This document shows positions 6,480 through 12,064 of a DNA stretch of 12,064 nucleotides, piece by piece. Under the pieces are notes generated by a model that worked only from the letters and a program-made list of their open reading frames with translations, was not told the origin of the DNA and made no database searches. This DNA is from CAYMLL01 sp964390645. GTDB lineage: Bacteria; Planctomycetota; UBA8108. The first letter of the stretch is position 1. Every line of letters starts with the position of its first letter. Made by a program: the position numbers and the translations under genes. The stretch is taken from NCBI GenBank assembly GCA_964390645.1, contig CAYMLL010000242.1:1-12064 (forward strand), given 5' to 3'.

Positions 6480-6854
6480 ATGCCCCAGGCCATCGCGCAC
6501 TTCACCCTGGCGACACGCAACCCGAACGCGACGAGGGACTTTCTCGCGGCAACCCTTGGCTGGAAACCGATCGAGCGACCCGGAAACGTGCCACTTGACG
6601 TGAAGTGGCTCGAGATCAACGCAGACCAGCAGGTTCACCTCATCGAGGTCGAGGGCTTCGAGCCGTCAGCTTTCGAGGACGAGTACGGTCGCCATATCGC
6701 GGTGTTCCACGACGTCGCCGACTTTCCGGCGCTCAAGGAGCGGCTCGCAGCGAACGGCGCCGAGCTGATCGAGCCCAAGAGAGAGACACCGCACGAGCGG
6801 TTCTTCTTCCGCGACCCCAACGGCTACGTCTTCGAGGTCATGGAGCGCACGTGA
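6480..6854 (+). CDS. VOC (glyoxalase/bleomycin-resistance fold) family protein
   Basis: This 124-residue protein has the two beta-alpha-beta-beta-beta halves of the vicinal oxygen chelate fold: IAHFTLATRNPNATRDFLAATLGW in the first half opens at residue 5, and RHIAVFHDVADFPALKERL (71-89) opens the second, closing with FFFRDPNGYVFEVME (108-122). H7, H72 and E119 sit where VOC enzymes usually bind metal; H53 is a further candidate. The start is ATG with GGAG 7 nt upstream. The fold covers glyoxalases, dioxygenases, isomerases and drug-binding proteins, and nothing here fixes the substrate. The last 17 nt overlap, tail to tail, the end of the kinase gene on the other strand. It is cytoplasmic, with no signal peptide. 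Confidence 0.88.
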   Translation: MPQAIAHFTLATRNPNATRDFLAATLGWKPIERPGNVPLDVKWLEINADQQVHLIEVEGFEPSAFEDEYGRHIAVFHDVADFPALKERLAANGAELIEPKRETPHERFFFRDPNGYVFEVMERT

Positions 6855-7704
6855 GCTCCTCGCTCGCCCTCTCGTAGGCGGCGAGGTTGTCGGCAGCGTA
6901 CTTCGCGTAGTCGAACTCGATCTTCGCGTTGACCGTCTGGATCACTGCCCACAGAGACTCGCGCAGCAACGAAACGGCCTTCAGAATCCTCACCTCGCGC
7001 AACACGGCGTCGACGTCCCGGCCGACGTACTCCGCGACGAATCGCCGTTGAGATGCCTCGTCCAGCTCGCAGTTGCCGCAGACCCCGGCGACGTCGAAGA
7101 GAGGGTTTCCGATTCCTCCGTACTCCCAGTCGATGAGACGAAGTCCCGCAGACGTGTCGAGGATGTTCGCGGCCAGCAGATCGTTATGGCAGAGTACCGG
7201 TCGAAACGGCCGGATCTCGTGAGACATCTCGCCCGCCCGCTCGACAGCGACGTCGATGTTGTCCGGCAAGACTGCTCCGATCCGTCGCGAGGTGGCGACG
7301 TAGGTGCGGATCGTCTGAAACGGCGAGAAGTAGATCAGCTCACCCTCGATCTGATCCCAGGCACCATGCAGTTCCCGGAGCAGCGCCGCGATCCGCGCCA
7401 GCATGTCGGGGGCTCGAACGTCCTCGCTGCAGAGTGTCTTGCCGACCAGGAACTCGCTGACCAGGATGCGCTCCTCGTGATGGACGACCCGCGGCGCGAC
7501 GCCGGCCTTCGCCGCCGCCTCCTGGCAGAGCCTCTCGCTGCGCCGGTCGATGCCGAGAATCGACAGGTTCTCGCTGACGCGCGCGACGAAGCGACCGTTG
7601 TCCGCATCGACAAGGTAGTTCACGTTCGTCAATCCGCCCGAAAGCGGCGTCAAGGTCGGAGTACCAGAAAAACAGCTCAGCATCGCGATGCGTTCCGCGC
7701 TCAT
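6838..7704 (-). CDS. Choline/ethanolamine-kinase-like phosphotransferase (APH fold)
   Basis: This 288-residue protein is of the aminoglycoside-phosphotransferase/choline-kinase superfamily. It has the nucleotide-binding loop LSGGLTNVNYLV (21-32), the conserved ERL-QEAAAKAGVAP stretch (57-71), the hinge region ILVSEFLVG (80-88), the catalytic loop CHNDLLAANIL (172-182; catalytic D175, metal-binding N180) and the DFG-equivalent LIDWEYGGIGNPLFD (190-204; D192). WEYGG and NP-FD are typical of choline and ethanolamine kinases. It would phosphorylate a small alcohol such as choline or ethanolamine with ATP in the cytoplasm. The substrate call gains support from the divergent neighbour, an EutH ethanolamine permease. 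The start is ATG with GAAGG close upstream. Alternatives in the superfamily are homoserine, thiamine and aminoglycoside kinases. Confidence 0.87.
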   Translation of the reverse strand: MSAERIAMLSCFSGTPTLTPLSGGLTNVNYLVDADNGRFVARVSENLSILGIDRRSERLCQEAAAKAGVAPRVVHHEERILVSEFLVGKTLCSEDVRAPDMLARIAALLRELHGAWDQIEGELIYFSPFQTIRTYVATSRRIGAVLPDNIDVAVERAGEMSHEIRPFRPVLCHNDLLAANILDTSAGLRLIDWEYGGIGNPLFDVAGVCGNCELDEASQRRFVAEYVGRDVDAVLREVRILKAVSLLRESLWAVIQTVNAKIEFDYAKYAADNLAAYERASEELTCAP

Positions 7705-7721
7705 GTGCCTTCACCCGCTCC

Positions 7722-7750
7722 TTGACCGTGCGTGCGTGCCAACATACCAT
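7722..7750 (+). promoter_or_regulatory. Putative sigma-70 promoter of the EutH gene
   Basis: TTGACC (7722-7727, 5/6 to consensus) and TACCAT (7745-7750, 4/6) are separated by exactly 17 bp. Transcription would begin near 7757, about 60 nt before the preferred EutH start. The -35 coincides with the furthest upstream possible TTG start codon, which argues against that start. Confidence 0.45.
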
Positions 7751-7769
7751 TCCGGGCGTCTCCTGGCCA
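7741..7769 (-). promoter_or_regulatory. Putative sigma-70 promoter of the kinase gene, overlapping the EutH promoter
   Basis: On the minus strand TGGCCA (7769-7764, 4/6) and TATGTT (7746-7741, 4/6) are 17 bp apart, with an extended -10 (TGG before TATGTT). Its -10 shares bases with the -10 on the opposite strand, so the two polymerases could not bind at once. Confidence 0.35.
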
Positions 7770-7817
7770 CGGAGAGCGGACAGGCTCTGGCGCCGCACGA
7801 GCGCATACGTACTGAAC

Positions 7818-9029
7818 GTGAACGACGTCGGCAACTACGTCCTCTGGGTGGTGATGGCTTGCGCAGTGCTCGGCGCCATCGCGGCCATCCGTGACCCGGA
7901 ACACGGACTCGGCAAGGAGTTCATGGAAGGACTCTACAGCATCGGCCCGATCTTCGTGCCGGTCGCGGGGATCATGGCGTCAGTGCCCTATCTCTCGCAA
8001 CTCGTCGAGTCCCTTGTCGGTCCGCTCTTCGGCCTCATCGGCGCATCCCCTTCGATGGCGGCAACGTCGGTGATCGCGGTCGACATGGGTGGATACCAGC
8101 TCGCCAGAGAGCTTTCCGACGGGAACGTCGAGAGCTGGATCATGGCGATGACCACCGGCTACATGGCAGGCGCGACGATCGTCTTCTCGATTCCGGTCGG
8201 CCTCGCCATGCTGCGCAAGGAAGACCACCGTTACATGGCTCTCGGTGTCATGGCGGGCATCCTCGCCGTGCCGATCGGAGTACTCGTCTCATCTCTGATG
8301 CTCATCGCGATGGGGCCATCGGTCCGGTCGACTGCCACGACGAGCGGCCTCGCCGACCACGAGATGGCACTCGAATTGGGAACGGTGCTGCGCAACCTCA
8401 CTCCGCTGGTGATCTTCGTGGTCACCATCGCGCTCGGGCTACGACTCCTTCCGGGACTGATGATTCGTGGCTTCATGATCTTTGGTCGACTGGTCGACGC
8501 GCTCGTCAAGCTCGCGCTCATGCTCGCGATCGTGGACTACTTCACGGAGGGCTTCGGCGCGCGGGTCTTCGAATGGTGCGGGCTCGACTGGCGCTTCGCT
8601 CCGATCATCGCTGACGACGAGGACCGGTTCCGCGCGCTCGAGGTCGCCGGCTACATCGGCACGATGCTCGCGGGCGCCTTTCCGATGGTCTACCTGATCA
8701 AGAAACACCTCGGCCCCGCGATCGAGGGCGTTGGCCGCAAGGCCGGCCTCGAGCAAGCCGGCGCGGCCGGCATCCTCGCGGCGAGCGCGAACATCCTCGC
8801 GATGTACCGCCTCGTCGGCGAGATGCGCCCGCGCGACAAGGTCCTGAACATCGCCTACGCGGTCTGCGCGGCCTTCCTCCTCGGCGACCACCTCGCGTTC
8901 ACGGCGAACTTCCAGCCCTCGCTGATCGCAGCGGTGCTCGGTGGCAAGCTTGCGGGAGGCATCGCGGGCTTCGCGCTCGCCCGGTGGCTGTCGGTGCCGA
9001 CGGCGGAGAGGCTCGCGGCGAAGGGGTGA
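7818..9029 (+). CDS. eutH: EutH-type ethanolamine permease
   Basis: This hydrophobic protein of 403 residues (E. coli EutH is about 408) has around ten membrane segments. It matches EutH at several diagnostic places: LIGASPSMAATSVIAVDMGGYQLA (opening at about 74; DMGG at 89-92), ATIVFSIPVGLAML (119-132), RYMALGVMAGILAVPIG (138-154), ALEVAGYIG (273-281), and LLGDHLAFTANF (354-365). EutH carries ethanolamine across the inner membrane. The frame opens at a TTG at 7722, but that codon lies in the promoter and the added residues are not membrane-like or conserved. GTG at 7818 gives MNDVGNYVLWVV, matching the usual EutH N-terminus; a CTG two codons upstream is also possible and the ribosome site is weak. 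No ammonia-lyase or microcompartment genes are in the window. The neighbouring kinase suggests the substrate is phosphorylated. Confidence 0.9.
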   Translation: MNDVGNYVLWVVMACAVLGAIAAIRDPEHGLGKEFMEGLYSIGPIFVPVAGIMASVPYLSQLVESLVGPLFGLIGASPSMAATSVIAVDMGGYQLARELSDGNVESWIMAMTTGYMAGATIVFSIPVGLAMLRKEDHRYMALGVMAGILAVPIGVLVSSLMLIAMGPSVRSTATTSGLADHEMALELGTVLRNLTPLVIFVVTIALGLRLLPGLMIRGFMIFGRLVDALVKLALMLAIVDYFTEGFGARVFEWCGLDWRFAPIIADDEDRFRALEVAGYIGTMLAGAFPMVYLIKKHLGPAIEGVGRKAGLEQAGAAGILAASANILAMYRLVGEMRPRDKVLNIAYAVCAAFLLGDHLAFTANFQPSLIAAVLGGKLAGGIAGFALARWLSVPTAERLAAKG

Positions 9030-9036
9030 CCGTGGA

Positions 9037-9054
9037 AGAGGGACAGTACCCTCT
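9037..9054. terminator. Short hairpin between convergent EutH and sulfatase genes
   Basis: AGAGGG (9037-9042) pairs with CCCTCT (9049-9054) around the loop acagta, in the 32-bp gap between the two facing stop codons. The symmetric stem could serve both strands. There is no T-tract, so it is a weak terminator by the usual rule. Confidence 0.4.
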
Positions 9055-9061
9055 CGAGCCT

Positions 9062-10489
9062 CTATCGACTGCGACCTTCGCTCCGGTATTCACCCAGCAG
9101 CTTCGTCAGCCTGTCGACGACGTCTGGATGCGCCTTCCAGACATTCGTCGTCTCGGAGGGATCTTTCGCGAGATCGTAGAGTTGCCCCTTCGGCCCGTCC
9201 GGGTCGGCCTTCCGACGTGACGGCCTCGAGAAGCCCCCCGAGCCGAGCGCGGGAATCAGCTTCCACCCGCCCTGACGGATCGAGAGGACACGCCTCGAAG
9301 ACTGGTGCACGGTCGCCTCCCGGATCGGCGCGGTGAGCTTCTCTCCGAGAATCGCCGGTAGCACGTCGTAGCTGTCCTCACCGGCGTCCTCGGGGAGCTC
9401 CTCTCCGACGAGCGACGCGAACGTCGCGAGCATATCGGTGTGGCAGATGATCTCGTCGCTCGTGCTTCCCGCCTTCACCTTTCCCGGCCAGCGGACGATG
9501 AACGGCATGCGATGGCCGCCCTCCCACGCATCGCCTTTCATTCCCCGGAGCTTGCCGACACAGTCGTGACCGAAGCGCTCGACGTCAGCGTCGTACCAGA
9601 CGGGTCCGTTGTCCGACGTGAAGATGACGATCGTGTCGTCCCTTGCACCGATCTCGTCGATTGCCGCCAGCACGCGTCCGACCGCATGGTCGACCTCGGC
9701 GGTGAAGTCGCCGTACATGCCGGCGCCACTGCGCCCTCCGAAGGGCTTCGACGGCAGCCACGGCGTGTGTGGTGCGGCGAGCGCGAGGTAGAGGAAGAAG
9801 CGTTGGCGACCGCGCTTCTCTCGATGCTCACGCAAAAATGCGACCGACCGCTCCATGAACCGAGGCAACACATCCTCGTGACGGAAACCCGGAGCGATGC
9901 CTCCGTCACGCCAGAACGCGCCCTGAATTCGCGTCCACCCCTCGCTGTTGCTCGGGCCGATCCTCTGCGTCGGCGCCGCGAGAGCGTGACCGTCGCGGAC
10001 GTAGTAGTAAGGCGGAATGTCCAGCGACGCTGGAATGCCGAAGTAGTGATCGAAGCCCCGCTCGGTCGGTCCACCGCGCAACTTCGTCTTCGTGTCCTTC
10101 GCAGGATGCCCGCCGAAGCCGAGATGCCACTTGCCCACGCACGCGGTGAAGTAGCCCTTCCTGCGCAAGAGCTCGCCAAGGGTCAGCCGGCCCTTCTCGA
10201 GAAGGCTTCCGCCTCGCCCCTTGCTCATGCGAAAGGGATAGCGACCTGTCAGCAGACCGTAGCGGGTCGGAACGCAGACCGCCGCCGGCGCGTGCGCATC
10301 GGTAAACCGCACGCCCGCCCTGGCGAGACGATCGATCGATGGCGTTGGGATCTTCGACTTGTCGTTGTAGCAGCCGAGGTCCCCGTAGCCGAGATCGTCG
10401 GCCATGATGAAGACGATGTTCGGAGGCTCCGTGGCCGGCGCCGCCACCAGAGTCGAGACCGCCATCGCGAGACTTTCGGCAAGCGTCAT
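9062..10489 (-). CDS. Sulfatase, arylsulfatase A-like (Cys-type formylglycine enzyme)
   Basis: This 475-residue enzyme hydrolyses sulfate esters. The core signature CVPTRYGLLTGR (72-83) supplies C72, which a formylglycine-generating enzyme would oxidise to the catalytic residue, with R76 stabilising it. Metal and sulfate ligands are visible at D31-D32 (IMADDLGYGD), K120 and H122 (GKWHLG), H241 (APHTPW), D293-N294 (TSDNGP) and K318 (MKGDAWEGG). The C-terminal part (LYDLAKDPSETTNV, 437-450) is the usual small-domain ending. The N-terminus (about 1-22) is hydrophobic and ends in alanines but lacks positive charges, so export is possible but not certain. The ATG overlaps the upstream stop as ATGA and is preceded by GGAGG at 7 nt; the frame is open further upstream inside the dehydrogenase gene, but that is not the start. 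The natural substrate cannot be read from sequence. Confidence 0.95.
   Translation of the reverse strand: MTLAESLAMAVSTLVAAPATEPPNIVFIMADDLGYGDLGCYNDKSKIPTPSIDRLARAGVRFTDAHAPAAVCVPTRYGLLTGRYPFRMSKGRGGSLLEKGRLTLGELLRRKGYFTACVGKWHLGFGGHPAKDTKTKLRGGPTERGFDHYFGIPASLDIPPYYYVRDGHALAAPTQRIGPSNSEGWTRIQGAFWRDGGIAPGFRHEDVLPRFMERSVAFLREHREKRGRQRFFLYLALAAPHTPWLPSKPFGGRSGAGMYGDFTAEVDHAVGRVLAAIDEIGARDDTIVIFTSDNGPVWYDADVERFGHDCVGKLRGMKGDAWEGGHRMPFIVRWPGKVKAGSTSDEIICHTDMLATFASLVGEELPEDAGEDSYDVLPAILGEKLTAPIREATVHQSSRRVLSIRQGGWKLIPALGSGGFSRPSRRKADPDGPKGQLYDLAKDPSETTNVWKAHPDVVDRLTKLLGEYRSEGRSR
10486..10489 (-). promoter_or_regulatory. ATGA overlap coupling dehydrogenase and sulfatase translation
   Basis: The dehydrogenase ends GGC TCA TGA, and the sulfatase ATG uses the last A of TCA with the TG of the stop. 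A GGGGAGG run 7 nt before the ATG lies inside the last dehydrogenase codons. This shows one mRNA and likely coupled translation. Confidence 0.8.
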
Positions 10490-12064
10490 GAGCCGACCTC
10501 CCCCTGCATCCAGCGGCCGTCGATCGAACGCCACATGCCGACGTCCGGGCTCTCGTCGCGGAGTTCGGGCGGCAGCCGGCCGACGCGCACACCGTCGTAG
10601 GACTGCAGCATCGCGAAGCGACGGATCGAGCCGGGAATGCCGACTGCCGTGAAGCCGGGATGTCCGGTCGCCGGGAAGGGCCCACCGTGGTTCATCGCGC
10701 AGCAGACCGCGACACCGGTCGGCATCTTGTCGTTGAGCAGGCGACCGACACGACGACGCAGCGGCGGCGCGACCCGATCGTAGAGCGCATCGTCCTCTCC
10801 TGCGGTGTGCGAGTAGACACATCCGGTGAGGTTGCCCTCGAAGCTGCCGGCGATCTCGACGGCCTGCTCCTCGTCCTTCGCGACGACGAGAAGCGCGGCG
10901 TTGCCGAAGGCCTCGCGCTGCAGCCCCACCGGATTCTCCACGAAGGCGTCGCCGTCGACGCGCAACAGCGTGTTCTCGAACCGGAATCCATCGCCCGCGG
11001 CCGGATTGCCGCCGGCGAGCACCTCGGCGCCGTCCTGCACCAGAGCCGAGACCGCTGACGCGAGCTTCGACCCGACGCCTTCACCGAGAAGTGGCCCGGC
11101 CGCCGCCTCCTCGAACTTGCTCCTGACGTCACCGATGAAAGCGTCAGTCGCGGCGCCTGTCAGCAGCACGAGAATCCCGGGATTGGTGCAGAACTGACCC
11201 GCCCCCATCAGCACGGAGGTCACGTATTCCGTCGCAAGGTCCGCGGCGCGCTCGCGCAACGCACCAGGAAGGATGTAGACCGGGTTGACACTCGAGAGCT
11301 CGAGGTAGATCGGCTTGCCCGCACGGTCCGCGGCGGACTTGAGCACGAGCCCGGTCGCCCTCGCGCCGGTGTACCCCGTCGCGCCGACGGTCGGATGCGA
11401 GACCATGTACTCGCCGTCCGCGTGGCTCATACGGTAGATCAGCTGCACGGTGGATTCCGGCAGCCCCACCGTCTTCACCGCCTCGAAGGCCTCCTCGGCG
11501 AGCAGGCGCGACGTCGTGGGATGACTCGTGTGGGCCTTCGCGATGACCGGGTTGCCCGCGGCGATCGCCGCCGCGAAGTCGCCGCCGCTGACACCGTTGA
11601 ACGCGAGCGGAAAGTTGTTCGGTCCGAAGACAACCACGGGACCACCGAGCGGACCGAGCCGGGACCGAATACCGGTCGCCGTGTCGATCGTCGCCTCGAC
11701 CCACGACCCCTCGCGTACGGCCGCGGCGGCTTGACGAAGCTGGCCGGAGGTGCGCGGCAGCTCCACGTCGTGAACGCGAGGCGAGAAGGGCAGCGCGGTC
11801 TCCTCGTGAGCCGTCGACGAGATCTCCTCCGCGCGTGCATCGATACGGTCGGCGTACACCTCCAGGAATGCCGCACGCTGCTCCCGCGACACATCCTCGA
11901 GCGAGTGCGCCGCTGCGGCCCCCGCCGCGAGCGCGTCGTCGATATCCTCGCGCGTGCTCACCGGGTAGGTGTCGTCAAGGACCTGGCCGGTGAGCGGGCT
12001 GACAGCGTTGAAGGTTCCGGAAGCCTCTGCCGGGCGCCAGGCGCCGGCAATCAACACGGGCTGT
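10486..12064 (-). CDS. Aldehyde dehydrogenase, alpha-ketoglutarate-semialdehyde dehydrogenase type (5' end probably outside window)
   Basis: This NAD(P)-dependent aldehyde dehydrogenase is most like enzymes oxidising 2,5-dioxopentanoate (alpha-ketoglutarate semialdehyde) in sugar-acid and hydroxyproline breakdown. Counting from a possible GTG at 12057 (523 residues), I see the cofactor and catalytic Asn region VVVFGPNNFPLAF (141-153), K174 in VIAKAH, the general base E253 in YLELSSVNP (ELGSxNP is usual, so one Gly is Ser here), the catalytic C290 in GQFCTNPG, E382 in REAFG, and the family-typical ending MNHGGPFPATG (455-465) with RFAMLQSYDGVRVGRLPPEL. The GTG has no ribosome site and the frame is open to the edge, so the true start probably lies a few codons beyond. 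It is the upstream gene of an operon with the sulfatase. Substrate choice is inferred from family resemblance; other aldehydes are possible. Confidence 0.9.
   Translation of the reverse strand, partial: QPVLIAGAWRPAEASGTFNAVSPLTGQVLDDTYPVSTREDIDDALAAGAAAAHSLEDVSREQRAAFLEVYADRIDARAEEISSTAHEETALPFSPRVHDVELPRTSGQLRQAAAAVREGSWVEATIDTATGIRSRLGPLGGPVVVFGPNNFPLAFNGVSGGDFAAAIAAGNPVIAKAHTSHPTTSRLLAEEAFEAVKTVGLPESTVQLIYRMSHADGEYMVSHPTVGATGYTGARATGLVLKSAADRAGKPIYLELSSVNPVYILPGALRERAADLATEYVTSVLMGAGQFCTNPGILVLLTGAATDAFIGDVRSKFEEAAAGPLLGEGVGSKLASAVSALVQDGAEVLAGGNPAAGDGFRFENTLLRVDGDAFVENPVGLQREAFGNAALLVVAKDEEQAVEIAGSFEGNLTGCVYSHTAGEDDALYDRVAPPLRRRVGRLLNDKMPTGVAVCCAMNHGGPFPATGHPGFTAVGIPGSIRRFAMLQSYDGVRVGRLPPELRDESPDVGMWRSIDGRWMQGEVGS

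Noticed and set aside
5113..6603. 496-codon open frame on the plus strand
   Set aside because: It is antisense to the N-terminal half of the NYN gene and runs out of frame into the VOC gene; no family character is visible.
7722..7817. TTG start adding 32 residues to EutH
   Set aside because: The TTG is part of a good -35 hexamer, the extra residues are Arg/Trp-rich and not like EutH, and the GTG at 7818 restores the usual N-terminus and length.
9440..10600. 386-codon open frame on the plus strand
   Set aside because: It lies opposite the sulfatase, which carries all its active-site motifs; the plus-strand product shows none.
10490..10822. Upstream extension of the sulfatase frame by 111 codons
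   Set aside because: It lies inside the dehydrogenase gene in another frame, while the ATG at 10489 has a strong ribosome site and the classic ATGA overlap.
1..12064. CRISPR arrays, tRNA or rRNA genes, insertion sequences, attachment sites
   Set aside because: I saw no regularly spaced repeats, cloverleaf-like or rRNA-like stretches, transposase motifs or flanking terminal repeats.

Overview
The window is GC-rich, gene-dense bacterial DNA with Shine-Dalgarno-type starts. Its gene content (a lone arylsulfatase, a tiny coiled-coil protein of a type I associate with planctomycetes, a NYN-LOTUS protein, a divergent flagellar rotor gene) suggests a planctomycete-like bacterium. That placement is an inference from gene content, not a marker-gene result.

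Left part (1-2321, minus strand): a single open frame of at least 773 codons encodes a complete FliF (MS-ring) followed by a short acidic linker and an almost complete FliG (C-ring rotor). It is a natural FliF-FliG fusion whose last few codons lie off the left edge. About 610 bp without genes follows (2322-2933). It carries an AT-rich promoter-like site overlapped by a 29-bp dyad, and a stem-loop in the presumed leader of the fusion gene.

Middle (2934-6479): a 76-residue MerR-type regulator reduced to its DNA-binding domain (minus) diverges from a 56-residue charged coiled-coil protein (plus). Next is an 830-residue minus-strand protein with a predicted ubiquitin-like N-terminus, a NYN (PIN-like) ribonuclease domain with its acidic residues intact, a LOTUS/OST-HTH RNA-binding domain, and an uncharacterised C-terminal region. 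A 395-bp divergent spacer separates it from the next gene.

Right part (6480-12064): a VOC/glyoxalase-fold protein (plus) overlaps, tail to tail, a choline/ethanolamine-kinase-like phosphotransferase (minus). This in turn diverges from an EutH ethanolamine permease (plus), and two overlapping sigma-70-like promoters can be read in their shared spacer. The permease and kinase could form a small uptake-and-phosphorylation module for ethanolamine or choline. EutH ends 32 bp from a converging arylsulfatase-type sulfatase, which is translationally coupled (ATGA overlap) behind an aldehyde dehydrogenase of the alpha-ketoglutarate-semialdehyde type. That gene runs to, and probably past, the right edge.

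The strongest items for follow-up are the FliF-FliG fusion with altered torque-helix charges, the ubiquitin-like/NYN/LOTUS architecture, and the EutH-kinase pair without a visible ethanolamine ammonia-lyase.
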